A stretch of 64,000 bases of DNA, taken from Aminipila sp963524205 (GTDB lineage Bacteria > Bacillota > Clostridia > Peptostreptococcales > Anaerovoracaceae). The position numbers were made by a program, and so were the translations under genes. Numbering within the stretch: the stretch's first letter is position 1; each line of letters begins with the position of its first letter. The stretch spans positions 36,170-100,169 of the forward strand of contig CAURED010000016.1 of NCBI GenBank assembly GCA_963524205.1. The letters run 5' to 3'. Below the pieces are notes generated by a model that worked only from the letters and a program-made list of their open reading frames with translations, was not told the origin of the DNA and did not search any database. Positions 1-8,862 of this stretch are shown one piece after another.

Positions 1-539
1 CCTTTCTTTTTTAATTCAGACAAACTGTTCCATACGCTTCTCCTTGCTTTTGAATCAAGTCCTGTTGTTAGTTCATCTAAAAAAACTACATCTGGATTAG
101 AGATTAGTGCAAGTACAATAAACAATCGCTGTTTTTGCCCACCGGATAATTGATTCACCATATTTTTAGTTTTGTTCTCCAAACTGAATTGCTTTAACAA
201 AGCTTTATAATCAGAAGGATTTTTATACAGACAAAATACTTCCTGACATAGTTCCATAACAGTTATTTTATCTTGATAATTTGCTTCCTGAAATTGAACA
301 CCCACTCTCTGATATAACTTTTTTCTCTCAGAATGAGGATTCATTCCTAAAATTGATACAGTCCCGCTATCCGATTTTTTTGTACCCAGTATGCACTCAA
401 TTGTGGTACTTTTCCCAGCGCCATTTGCACCAAGCAAACCAAATACCTCACCTTGTGAAACTGAAATATCAAGATTTTCAATCACACGAATTCCAGTATA
501 AGATTTACATAGCTTATCAACTTTAATTGTTGCTTCCAT
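1..539 (-). CDS. ABC-2 type transporter ATP-binding protein (partial, runs off the window)
   Basis: Reading from ATG at 539 (preceded by AGGAGG) the frame stays open to the window edge, so the C-terminus is missing. The ~180 visible residues hold a Walker A (GANGAGKST), the Q-loop (VGVQFQEANY), the ABC signature (LSGGQKQR) and a Walker B region (VVFLDELTTGLDS; the usual DEPT is DELT). This is the DrrA/CcmA-like group that energises two-component drug or lipid exporters; the permease should lie beyond position 1. It is transcribed away from the MATE operon, from its own promoter that matches the promoter of the merR gene at 3.7 kb, so the same MerR protein probably controls it. Confidence 0.9.
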   Translation of the reverse strand, partial: MEATIKVDKLCKSYTGIRVIENLDISVSQGEVFGLLGANGAGKSTTIECILGTKKSDSGTVSILGMNPHSERKKLYQRVGVQFQEANYQDKITVMELCQEVFCLYKNPSDYKALLKQFSLENKTKNMVNQLSGGQKQRLFIVLALISNPDVVFLDELTTGLDSKARRSVWNSLSELKKK

Positions 540-564
540 ATATCAAACCTCCTGTTTTTTATAA

Positions 565-595
565 AGAATACCATCAGAAAATAGTCTGGTGGTAA
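565..595 (-). promoter_or_regulatory. MerR-type promoter of the ABC exporter gene
   Basis: On the minus strand a -35-like TTACCA (595-590) is separated by 19 bp from a -10 TATTCT (570-565). Nineteen-bp spacers are the hallmark of promoters untwisted by MerR regulators. The block TCCACTTTACCACCAGACT around the -35 is repeated, with two substitutions, at the promoter of the merR gene at 3700-3730, in the same position relative to its -10. Confidence 0.55.
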
Positions 596-615
596 AGTGG
601 AGGGTTTTTATTTCA

Positions 616-1980
616 TTAAATATATTGATATTTTCTATGATAATAAAAAAGAAAGAAGATAGAAACACATAGACTAAGGATTTCCGCAGCGGGAATCGCT
701 AGCCAAATACCGTTGACCTGATAAAGCACAGGCAATATCAGTAACCCGATTGTGATAAATCCAAATGTACGCAGGAAGGACAGCATGGCTGAGATTTTTC
801 CGTTGGACAAAGCCGTAAACATACTCGATGTAAAGATATTAAACCCACAAAATAAAAACCCAATGGGAAATATCAAAAATCCATCCCGTGCGATTTCATA
901 AACTGAAGTGCCCTTAGGTGAAAATATTTGTACCAGAGATGGGCCTTCTGCCATAGTAATCAGAAATACTAACAACGAAGCTACAAGGATAAATGTCATA
1001 CAGATTTGAAAAATTCTTTTGAGCTGTCTATAGTCTTTACTCCCATATTTATAGCTGATGATTGGTGCAACTCCCATAGAAAACCCAATAAAAAATGTCG
1101 TTAAAAAAAATTGTGAATAAATTATAATGGTAATGGCTGCAACCCCATCTTCCCCCAGCAATTTCATCATAGCAATATTAAAAAAGAAAGTAGTAACCGC
1201 AGTAGATAACTGTCCTATCATTTCAGAGGAACCGTTAAAACAGATTTCCCCTAAAATTCTCATATCAAAGTGTATTTTACAAAAATACAAAGAACCGTTT
1301 TTATTGAAATAGAAAAAAGTACTCCCGATAATTACTGGTATTAGATATCCCATACTTGTTGCAAGAGCTGCACCTCCAATGCCCATTTGCATGAGCACAA
1401 TGAATATAAAATCTAACAGTGCATTAGTAAGTCCTGCGGCCACAACTAACCAAAATCCAAGACCCGGTTTTCCTGCTGTTACCAAGAAATTTTGAATAAG
1501 CACCTGCATCATACTTGCCGGCGCAAAAATCAGTAAAATAGTCAAGTAATCACGAGAGTATGGAAACAGAAAGTCACTTGCACCAAGCCCTCGAATAATT
1601 GGCTCAATAAATGCCAACCCAATGCAAGTAATCAGCAAACCGACAGCCAGCCCTGCCAAAATTATCAAGGTAAAGCTTTCACATGCGCCCTTTTCATCTT
1701 TCTTTCCCATCTTTTGGGCAACTATCGCACTTCCTCCAGTAGCCAGCATAGTGCCCAATCCCACAATAATATTGATGATTGGGCAGACAATATTAATGGA
1801 TGAAAGGGCGTTGGTAGATACGAACCTGGCTACAAATATAGTATCAACAATTGTGTACAGTCCCATAAAAATCATCATAAAAATAGTGGGTAAAGCAAAA
1901 CGCAGAAGTGAACCCATATAAAACTGCTGAGCAAGTGGATTTTTTCCCGCCTGCTCAGCAGTCAATTGTATTTCATTCAT
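616..1980 (-). CDS. MATE family efflux transporter
   Basis: 454-residue, twelve-helix membrane protein with two repeated halves, each starting with the LRFALPTIFMMIF / ILGEICFNGSSEMIGQ type segment of MATE exporters (Na+ or H+ driven drug export across the cytoplasmic membrane). Length is normal for the family. The ATG overlaps the stop of the upstream regulator gene by 4 bp (ATGA) and AGGAGG lies just before it, so the two are translationally coupled. It is the last gene of a merR - araC/GNAT - MATE operon; substrate unknown, but the two regulators suggest an induced drug or metabolite exporter. Confidence 0.92.
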   Translation of the reverse strand: MNEIQLTAEQAGKNPLAQQFYMGSLLRFALPTIFMMIFMGLYTIVDTIFVARFVSTNALSSINIVCPIINIIVGLGTMLATGGSAIVAQKMGKKDEKGACESFTLIILAGLAVGLLITCIGLAFIEPIIRGLGASDFLFPYSRDYLTILLIFAPASMMQVLIQNFLVTAGKPGLGFWLVVAAGLTNALLDFIFIVLMQMGIGGAALATSMGYLIPVIIGSTFFYFNKNGSLYFCKIHFDMRILGEICFNGSSEMIGQLSTAVTTFFFNIAMMKLLGEDGVAAITIIIYSQFFLTTFFIGFSMGVAPIISYKYGSKDYRQLKRIFQICMTFILVASLLVFLITMAEGPSLVQIFSPKGTSVYEIARDGFLIFPIGFLFCGFNIFTSSMFTALSNGKISAMLSFLRTFGFITIGLLILPVLYQVNGIWLAIPAAEILSLCVSIFFLFYYHRKYQYI

Positions 1981-2834
1981 TTCTTTATAACCTCCTGTGT
2001 TATTTTAGAAAATATAAATCTTTGTGTTGGATATCCAAATTCTGTGAGCAATTCTGCTTCAGCAAAACCAAATCTTTGTAATGCTTTACGATGGCCTGTG
2101 TCTGCTTTATCCCCTTCACGGTAAGTGGTTATGCTAATTTCTTTATTATCTGAAAGGTCATAAATTACTTTATCTAAGAATTCTTTAATGACTCCTTTCT
2201 TCCGATACAAGGGATGTACTCCTAAAAAGTCAATGCTTCCAGTTTCATAAGAAAACATCATAATCCCTATGACTATTTCTGCTTCTTTCATCTTCAAAGC
2301 CTGCTTTTTCGTAATATATCGTTGTAAAACCTTGATATGTTCCTTCTCGATCAGACAGGGGAATCCATCAATCACAAGGCGGACTAATTCCATCCACTGA
2401 GTTATATCTGCCTCAGTAGCAATAGTAATTTTTCTTTTCATATCTTGATCTTTGTTGATTGACAATGCATTATAATTACGAAATTCGAACTCTAACTGCA
2501 ATGGATAAAATTCTTCACTTTCTCGGAATTGATTAGGTGATTGCTTATACATCGCCTTAAAAATTGAGGTAAAAGCCTGTTGACTTTCATATCCAGCAAG
2601 CAATGCAATATCCAATATAGTTTTTTGAGAAAATACTAGTAATTTTGCGGCTTCTGTCAGCCTCCGCCGCTGCACATAATCATGAATGGTCAAACCCACT
2701 GTATCAGTAAACATACGGTGCAAATGGTATTTTGAATAGTGAACCGCATCTGCAACAATATCTAAATCTAATTTTTCATTCAAATGTCCTTCAATATATT
2801 GTATTGCCATAATAACATTTTTTAAATTGCCCAT
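1977..2834 (-). CDS. AraC-type HTH regulator fused to a GNAT-like domain
   Basis: The start at 2834 is chosen because AAGGAGGTTACC sits directly upstream; a longer frame begins at 2906 without such a site. The N-terminal ~100 residues carry the double HTH of AraC/XylS regulators (IEGHLNEKLDLDIVADAVHYSKYHLHRMF and ILDIALLAGYESQQAFTSIFKAM, each read here in part). The C-terminal ~140 residues resemble a GNAT acyltransferase, with an acetyl-CoA loop-like HPLYRKKGVIKEFLDKV. It lies between merR and the MATE gene. Whether the GNAT part is catalytic or only senses a ligand cannot be read from sequence. Confidence 0.8.
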   Translation of the reverse strand: MGNLKNVIMAIQYIEGHLNEKLDLDIVADAVHYSKYHLHRMFTDTVGLTIHDYVQRRRLTEAAKLLVFSQKTILDIALLAGYESQQAFTSIFKAMYKQSPNQFRESEEFYPLQLEFEFRNYNALSINKDQDMKRKITIATEADITQWMELVRLVIDGFPCLIEKEHIKVLQRYITKKQALKMKEAEIVIGIMMFSYETGSIDFLGVHPLYRKKGVIKEFLDKVIYDLSDNKEISITTYREGDKADTGHRKALQRFGFAEAELLTEFGYPTQRFIFSKITQEVIKK

Positions 2835-2905
2835 GGTAACCTCCTTTCCAAAGTGATTATAGCAAAACCCAATAACCCGCTTTTCATTATTCTTGCTATC
2901 TTTCA

Positions 2906-3676
2906 TTATAAGAAGTTATAAAATTGTTTTTTTATTTTCTTTAGCTGAGCCATTACCTCAAGAGCATTGCATTCTGCCTCCTGCAATGAAGTAAGCAGTT
3001 TGTCGCACACAGAAATAATATCATCATCCTGTTTAGGGGTATTAATTACTTCTCTGATATCGACACTTGGATCCTGAGAAATGGCTGCTAACATTCGCAA
3101 AATAGCAGCCAGAGAATAATTGGCACACCTCAGAGAACGGATTATTTTAAGGCGCATGATATCATCATACGTATAAATCCGATAGCCATTTTCTCTTCGT
3201 TTTACTGCAATCAAACCATTTAACTCCCAATTCCTCAAAGTATCCATTGTAACTTGTAAATATTCAGCTGTCTGTTTTCTTGTAAGCGATAGATTTTCCG
3301 TTTCTTTTATATAATGTGCACCAGATAGTATCTGTTTTACAATTTCAATTGCTTCTTCAGCATTGTGTTGCTCTGCTCTAATTTGTAACAAATAACTTTC
3401 CGTAAGCTGAATTGCAGCATAAAAGTTTTTTAAAGCAGAAACCTTTACAATTTCAACTGCTTTTTTTCGCAGTCCATTTTGTAATACCTCAACCTTTAAT
3501 GCCGTTCTTGCCAATTTGAATTGCTCAATATGTAAATCAGTAAATACACGATAACCGTTATCCATTCTTTCTGCCTCTGATATTAATTGGCATCTTTCAT
3601 AAAGACGTACTGTATTTGGATGAACGCCAATTATTTTTGCTACCTGTGCTGTCCTATATTTATTATTCATCATCAT
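2906..3676 (-). CDS. MerR family regulator with two MerR DNA-binding domains
   Basis: 256 residues with two winged-HTH copies: residues ~8-60 (YRTAQVAKIIGVHPNTVRLYE) and ~128-185 (LTRKQTAEYLQVTMDTLRNWE), followed by a helical C-terminus. Most MerR proteins have one HTH plus a dimerisation helix and effector domain; a tandem architecture without a clear effector domain is a known minority type. AGGTG precedes the start. It is first gene of the operon with the AraC-GNAT and MATE genes and probably activates its own promoter at 3700-3730 and the ABC exporter promoter at 565-595. Confidence 0.88.
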   Translation of the reverse strand: MMMNNKYRTAQVAKIIGVHPNTVRLYERCQLISEAERMDNGYRVFTDLHIEQFKLARTALKVEVLQNGLRKKAVEIVKVSALKNFYAAIQLTESYLLQIRAEQHNAEEAIEIVKQILSGAHYIKETENLSLTRKQTAEYLQVTMDTLRNWELNGLIAVKRRENGYRIYTYDDIMRLKIIRSLRCANYSLAAILRMLAAISQDPSVDIREVINTPKQDDDIISVCDKLLTSLQEAECNALEVMAQLKKIKKQFYNFL

Positions 3677-3699
3677 ATATGTTCACCTGCCTTGAAGAT

Positions 3700-3730
3700 A
3701 TCATATCACACAGCTAAAGTCTGGTGTTAT
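3700..3730 (-). promoter_or_regulatory. MerR-type promoter of the merR-araC-MATE operon
   Basis: Minus-strand -35-like ATAACA (3730-3725), 19-bp spacer, -10 TATGAT (3705-3700). The surrounding TCCACTATAACACCAGACT matches the ABC promoter near 583-610 almost base for base (plus-strand positions 3718-3745), which makes it the likely binding site of the double-HTH MerR. Confidence 0.55.
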
Positions 3731-3843
3731 AGTGGATAGTTTTTTTGAAATAAATTGTCAGATTATTTTACCAGATTTTGTGTACTGCTCAAAAAATAAC
3801 CAGCATGTTATACTTGCATTAACAAAAAAAGGAGGAAATAATT

Positions 3844-5307
3844 ATGAAAAAACGTATGTCCCAGACGTTTGTGCTGGCTTTGTCCCTTATTCTTATAACC
3901 ACATTATGCATCTCCCTGGATAGCTTTACCTATGCAGCAAAGCCGGACCGTATTGCGCCTACAGCACCCACAAATTTGAAAGCTACTACTATTACTGAAA
4001 CGTCCGTTACACTTACCTGGAATGCATCCACAGACGACGTCGGGGTTAAATCATATGACATATATCGTAACAATACATACCTTGCTTCCACATCCGCAAC
4101 TACATATACTGCAAATGGCTTAATTCCTTCATCTAACTATCAGTTTTATATAAAAGCAAAAGATGCAAGAGGAAATATATCAAATTCCAGTAATGTTATT
4201 ACTATAACAACATTAACAGCAACATCAGGTAATATATCACCTACTCAGCCTTTATCAAAAAAAATAATTGGATACTATGCAGCATGGGCAGCTTATTCCG
4301 GTTATTATCCAAATCAGATAGACGCTAATAAGCTTACACATATTAATTACGCCTTTGCAAATATTGGATCTGACTTAAAAATCACTCTGGGATATCCAGA
4401 TATTGATCAAAACAATATCAAGCTTCTGAATTCCCTAAAACAGACTAATCCTAATTTGAAAACGTTAATTTCCGTTGGAGGCTGGAGCTGGTCGGGAAAA
4501 TTCTCTGATGCCGCCCTAACCGATACTTCCAGAACTGCATTTGCAGACAGCTGTGTGGCCTTTATCACCCAATATGGTTTTGATGGTGTGGATCTTGATT
4601 GGGAATATCCTGTCAGCGGTGGTTTGACAACTAATTCAAAGCGGCTTGAAGATAAACAAAACTTCACTCTGCTTCTTCAGAAAATTAGAGAAAAACTGGA
4701 TGCACGGGGGGCTTTGGATAATAAGCATTACCTTCTTACCATGGCTGGTGGTGCAGGGTCTTCTTATGTAAATAATGTTGAACTTGCAAAATTGCCCCAA
4801 TATTTGGATTACGCAACTCTTATGACTTATGATTTTCATGGAACCTGGGATACCTACACGGACCTTCATGCACCTCTCTATACTAATAGCGATTCTTCAC
4901 CACAGTATAAGGGAAGTTCCGATTCTACAGTAAGTGCATGGCTTAATGGTTCTTTTCCGGCGGGCAAGCTGGTACTTGGTATTCCCTTTTACGGATATAT
5001 ATATTCTTCCGTAAATAATTCAAACAATGGCCTATATCAGACCTATACCGGTGCAAATTCCATCAGCTATAAATTAATTGCAGAAAACTATTTAAATAAG
5101 CCAGGGTTTGTCAGATATTTTCACTCTCAATCATTAGTTCCCTGGTTATATAACGGTTCTACATTCATCAGCTATGAAGATCCACAGTCAATTTCATATA
5201 AAACTGATTATATCAAAACAAAAAATTTAGGTGGCGCCATGATTTGGGAACTTAGCCAGGACCCAAATGAAGTCCTTCTTAATACACTATATAATGGAAT
5301 AAAATAA
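3844..5307 (+). CDS. Secreted GH18 chitinase with fibronectin type III domain
   Basis: 487 residues. A signal peptide (MKKRMSQTFVLALSLILITT...TYAA, ~32 aa) is followed by an FnIII domain (~40-125, APTNLKATTITETSVTLTW) and a GH18 TIM barrel (~138-487). Substrate-binding SVGGWSWSGKFS and the catalytic DGVDLDWEYP (DxxDxDxE, with the acid/base Glu) are intact, so it should hydrolyse beta-1,4-GlcNAc polymers outside the cell. AAGGAGG lies 8 bp before the ATG. The gene is followed within 25 bp by a SIMPL-domain gene. A second GH18 protein of different build lies at 38.7-40.2 kb. Confidence 0.93.
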   Translation: MKKRMSQTFVLALSLILITTLCISLDSFTYAAKPDRIAPTAPTNLKATTITETSVTLTWNASTDDVGVKSYDIYRNNTYLASTSATTYTANGLIPSSNYQFYIKAKDARGNISNSSNVITITTLTATSGNISPTQPLSKKIIGYYAAWAAYSGYYPNQIDANKLTHINYAFANIGSDLKITLGYPDIDQNNIKLLNSLKQTNPNLKTLISVGGWSWSGKFSDAALTDTSRTAFADSCVAFITQYGFDGVDLDWEYPVSGGLTTNSKRLEDKQNFTLLLQKIREKLDARGALDNKHYLLTMAGGAGSSYVNNVELAKLPQYLDYATLMTYDFHGTWDTYTDLHAPLYTNSDSSPQYKGSSDSTVSAWLNGSFPAGKLVLGIPFYGYIYSSVNNSNNGLYQTYTGANSISYKLIAENYLNKPGFVRYFHSQSLVPWLYNGSTFISYEDPQSISYKTDYIKTKNLGGAMIWELSQDPNEVLLNTLYNGIK

Positions 5308-5330
5308 AAATAGTGAAAGGAGATTTCCCT

Positions 5331-5966
5331 ATGGCACATTCGCTATCTGTGAATCATTGTCCCAATTATACCATGACTTTAATCGGTCAGGGTCATGTTA
5401 CAGCAACTCCTGATGTAGCTGTAATTCGTTTGGGCATAGAGACAACTGGATATAACTTATCCCAGATACAATCAGAAAATGCACAAATCAGCCAAAAGAT
5501 TATTCAGGCTGTGAGTCAGTACGAAAATACAGACATAAAAACAGTTCAATACTTAATTGATAAAAAGTATGAATACGAGGACGGAAATCAGATTGATAAA
5601 GGATATTCGGTACGGCATATATTTGAAATCAAAACTAGTAATATTGATGAAGTAGGAGAAATCATTGATACCGCAGTTAATATGGGAGCTAATATAGTTG
5701 AATCCATTTCCTTTGAATTGTCTAAGCCAGATATTTATTATCAGCACGCTTTGAACTTAGCAATTGATAATGCAATAGAAAAAGCTAAATCAATTTCAAC
5801 AAACATACATATAAGATTAAATCCTATACCAATACGTATTATGGAGAACAGTGCCTCCCCCGTTCCTACACAGGAATTACTACGCCAGTCTATTGCAACA
5901 CCAATCATTCCTGGGGAATTAAGAATTGAAGCAGTTGTTACTGCAGATTTCTCCTATGCATGCTAA
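5331..5966 (+). CDS. SIMPL domain-containing protein (DUF541)
   Basis: 211 residues from the ATG at 5331, chosen for the AAAGGAGA upstream. The protein starts with a short lead and then the SIMPL fold signature (MTLIGQGHVTATPDVAVIRLG) and continues with its alternating strand/helix pattern to the C-terminus. SIMPL proteins are periplasmic or cell-surface in many bacteria and of unclear biochemical role. No signal peptide or membrane helix is visible here, so it may be cytoplasmic or spore-associated. It is probably co-transcribed with the GH18 gene just upstream. Confidence 0.8.
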   Translation: MAHSLSVNHCPNYTMTLIGQGHVTATPDVAVIRLGIETTGYNLSQIQSENAQISQKIIQAVSQYENTDIKTVQYLIDKKYEYEDGNQIDKGYSVRHIFEIKTSNIDEVGEIIDTAVNMGANIVESISFELSKPDIYYQHALNLAIDNAIEKAKSISTNIHIRLNPIPIRIMENSASPVPTQELLRQSIATPIIPGELRIEAVVTADFSYAC

Positions 5967-6041
5967 CATCCCTTCAATACTGCCAATGTACGCCTAAGTC
6001 GTTATACAGTCCTGTTAGGATTGTGCATAGATAAAAAAGAA

Positions 6042-6113
6042 GACATAGGAAAAACTCAGTTTTATGATTAAAGTCATCAACCTAATCATAAAGAATTTTA
6101 CCTATGTCCTTTA
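6042..6113. terminator. Bidirectional terminator-like hairpin
   Basis: Nested inverted repeats: outer GACATAGG (6042-6049) / CCTATGTC (6101-6108) and inner TTTATGATTA (6061-6070) / TAATCATAAA (6083-6092), with T- and A-rich flanks. It lies between the convergent SIMPL and chemoreceptor genes. Confidence 0.65.
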
Positions 6114-6148
6114 TTTATTACTAAAAAATTTACACTATAAATCTTAAT

Positions 6149-7798
6149 TTATCTATATTTTTCTGCTATTTTTTGCAATCTTCCACTTTCCTGCATCACC
6201 TTAATTTGCTTATTGAATATGTCACAAATCGAAGTATGGCTCTTTACCGTTCCAAAACCTAAATATGTTTTAACTGGATTTTTCAAAATAAAAATGTAAG
6301 ATTCCTTGCGTATTAAATCTTCCATTTCTAGTTTTTTTACCTGATAATCACCAGATTCCATTTCTAATACTACAATATCTAGTTGTCCTTTCAGCAATTT
6401 CTTAAAAAGGATCTCCTCTTTATTACTTTCCTCAATCTTAATATTTAATTGGTAAAGCTCTGCAAAGTATGTATATCCAGAAATAACCCCAATCCTTTTT
6501 CCTTCTAAATCAGAAAGTTGTTTAACTTTTATCTTTTGATCCTTGCTTGTATAAAATCCATAGGGACTTTCATAGCGATAGCTATCACTGAATTTCAAAT
6601 AATTCTCTCTCGTTTTGTCATATGATATGGCAGGAAGGATATCCGACAATCCTGTTTTTACCATTTTAATAGAAGTGTCCCAAGGCACAATTTTAAACTC
6701 AACTTTATAATTTGACTCTTTAAAAACTTCTTGAATTAAATCGTAATCCATTCCTGAAATTTCTTTAGTATTTTCGTTGTAAATAAAATATGGCTCATAT
6801 GGTGAAGTTGCTACAATAATGGTTGAGTCATCTCTAGATTTGTCCTTGTCCATAAGCTGGAAGTTAAGTTGCTCAAGCTGTTCAATTCGTTGTTTAATAT
6901 TATTGGCTGATTTGGCTTCTTCTTTAATAGATTGTGAAAGTTCTTCAATTTTATGAGAGGAACAATCAACTGAAGTGGTAACTTTTGCAATTACCTCCTT
7001 GGCCGAATAGATAGAAGATTCTAGTTCCTTTGAATTGTCAGCAATCCAAAGACTCATTTCACTTGATTCCTTTGAAACATTTTCAATCAAAGCAAAATCT
7101 TCAATAGTATTTGTTATTTGAGTACTTTGAAAATCAATATTTTCTATTACCTGATGAACATCCTTTTTCGATTGATCTACAGATTTTATAATTTCTGCAA
7201 TAATTCCGCTGATTACTTTATTAACCTCACTGGTTTCACTTGCCAGGTGTCTTACTTCTTCTGCAATGACAGAAAAGCCACGTCCATGCTCCCCTGCCCT
7301 AGCAGCTTCCACAGATGCATTTAAAGCAAGCAAATTGGTTTGCGAGGAAATATGCTCAATGCGATCTACAAGAGACTTTGCAGTTTTCGTTTTTCCCTCT
7401 AACTCAACAAAGGAATTTTTCGCAGAATTTAAGTTTTCTCCTGTCTCACTTAAACTCTTTGTTATTTCTTGAAACTTCTTTTTCTTACTGACTATAATCT
7501 CATAGGTATTATTGGAAATCTCAGAAGCATGTGAAGCTTTTGCCCTACTTCCCTGGACCGTTGTGTAGATTACATCAATAACATCATTCATGGAAATCAT
7601 GCTTGAAGCTTGCCCTTTTGATTCTGACGTAAGTCCCTGAATCCTAACAAGAATCTCGTTCATTTCCATATCCAATTCATCTACGGAAAAAGAAAACCCA
7701 CTAATTAGTTCTAAATATTTATCGGCCAACTCTTTATTGCTATTTTTTATTACAACACTGTCATTCTGATCCTGTCCTGTTTTTTTAAAAAATTTCAC
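6149..7798 (-). CDS. Soluble methyl-accepting chemotaxis-type receptor with C-terminal solute-binding (SBP_bac_3) domain
   Basis: 549 residues from a GTG start (AAGGAGG 10 bp upstream; the nearby ATG is followed at once by a stop). Residues ~50-310 form the MCP coiled-coil hairpin with the conserved tip IEHISSQTNLLALNASVEAA (~147-166) and ARAGEHGRGFSVIAEEVR. Residues ~325-549 resemble family 3 amino-acid-binding proteins (VATSPYEPYFIYNE, GMDYDLIQEVF, LEGKRIGVISGYTY). There is no signal peptide and no transmembrane segment. The order, signalling part first and sensor last, is the reverse of ordinary membrane receptors. The protein should act in the cytoplasm, coupling an internal metabolite to CheA/CheW; ligand unknown. 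Confidence 0.88.
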   Translation of the reverse strand: MKFFKKTGQDQNDSVVIKNSNKELADKYLELISGFSFSVDELDMEMNEILVRIQGLTSESKGQASSMISMNDVIDVIYTTVQGSRAKASHASEISNNTYEIIVSKKKKFQEITKSLSETGENLNSAKNSFVELEGKTKTAKSLVDRIEHISSQTNLLALNASVEAARAGEHGRGFSVIAEEVRHLASETSEVNKVISGIIAEIIKSVDQSKKDVHQVIENIDFQSTQITNTIEDFALIENVSKESSEMSLWIADNSKELESSIYSAKEVIAKVTTSVDCSSHKIEELSQSIKEEAKSANNIKQRIEQLEQLNFQLMDKDKSRDDSTIIVATSPYEPYFIYNENTKEISGMDYDLIQEVFKESNYKVEFKIVPWDTSIKMVKTGLSDILPAISYDKTRENYLKFSDSYRYESPYGFYTSKDQKIKVKQLSDLEGKRIGVISGYTYFAELYQLNIKIEESNKEEILFKKLLKGQLDIVVLEMESGDYQVKKLEMEDLIRKESYIFILKNPVKTYLGFGTVKSHTSICDIFNKQIKVMQESGRLQKIAEKYR

Positions 7799-7941
7799 TA
7801 CATTTGCGCCTCCTTATTTACTTAGATACTTAATTTTATCATAATCTTCCATATTGTATCTGTCAATAAAAGGCTCAAATAATACTATTTATACTAAAAA
7901 TAGTTTCATAAAAGTCCCTTACCCTAAAAGACATATTTGTA

Positions 7942-7971
7942 TTGACATAATAGTACTTATCAAGGTATTCT
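7942..7971 (+). promoter_or_regulatory. Sigma-A type promoter of the trypsin-like lipoprotein gene
   Basis: TTGACA (7942-7947), 18-bp spacer, TATTCT (7966-7971), ending 43 bp before the ATG at 8015, which has AAAGGAG upstream. Confidence 0.55.
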
Positions 7972-8014
7972 TATACTTATTTACATAAAAAAGTAACAAA
8001 AGGAGTTTTTACCC

Positions 8015-8848
8015 ATGAAAAAAATGTCATTACTTATTATAGCTGGTATGCTTGCTATAAGTATCTGCGCTTGCGGACAAACACCAAATTCTAATACAGA
8101 GGGCAAAAATATAATGCCTGATGATATTGCAACTATTACAGATTCAACTGGAGAGACCATTCCAGACCCAGATGCACTTGCAAAACCTGATTTTGGTTCC
8201 ATTGCCTCTTCCTCTGTATTCAATGTTAATTGGAAAACATCAGTAGATGGAGATGTAATGTCAGGTACCGCTTCTCTTCTGAAAACTGATTTAAGCGATG
8301 AGCCAATTCTTATCACTGCATATCATATTTTTGATTCTGAGACTGTTGATTTAACCCCGGATACGTTAAAAGATTACATCAAAGGTGGAGAATTAATAGA
8401 TATCATGTCTCCAGAGGATTCTGCATCTATAATCGGCAATGTTAAAGAGACCATTACAATTCCTGATGCTGAAGGTGTTGATACAGCACAAAGTCCTATC
8501 AAAGATCTTGCTGCCTTTAAATTGGACAACAGCTCTGCATTGAAAGCATTTCCCCTTGCAAAAGAACCTTGTGTTGAAGGTGAAGTCGTATATCTGCTTG
8601 CATCACTTTGGGACACTGCTAAAGCGTATGAAAACAATATCTATCCCTGCGTAGTTCTCAGCGACAACGGAGAGCAAATGACCTATCTTTTAAGTGACCA
8701 ATTTGGCACTACTGGTGCCAGCGGAGCACCAATTGTAAATAGCAAAGGTGAGCTTGTTGGAATACATATTGGCTCCAATAACTCCTATCGTTTCGCACAC
8801 TCTGCACTGGGTATTTATGAACAGCTGAAATCGGCTTTAGGAAAATAA
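8015..8848 (+). CDS. Trypsin-like serine peptidase lipoprotein
   Basis: 277 residues. The start MKKMSLLIIAGMLAISICAC is a lipoprotein signal with the probable lipidated Cys20. The mature part is a chymotrypsin-fold domain with a recognisable triad: His104 (ITAYHIF), Asp164 (KDLAAFKL) and Ser236 (GTTGASGAP, followed by the usual GELVGIHIG). This is the Trypsin_2/HtrA-like catalytic core without a PDZ domain. It should act on the outer face of the membrane. Monocistronic, with its own promoter at 7942. Substrate unknown; all catalytic residues are present so activity is plausible. Confidence 0.82.
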   Translation: MKKMSLLIIAGMLAISICACGQTPNSNTEGKNIMPDDIATITDSTGETIPDPDALAKPDFGSIASSSVFNVNWKTSVDGDVMSGTASLLKTDLSDEPILITAYHIFDSETVDLTPDTLKDYIKGGELIDIMSPEDSASIIGNVKETITIPDAEGVDTAQSPIKDLAAFKLDNSSALKAFPLAKEPCVEGEVVYLLASLWDTAKAYENNIYPCVVLSDNGEQMTYLLSDQFGTTGASGAPIVNSKGELVGIHIGSNNSYRFAHSALGIYEQLKSALGK

Positions 8849-8862
8849 ATTTTACAAAAATG

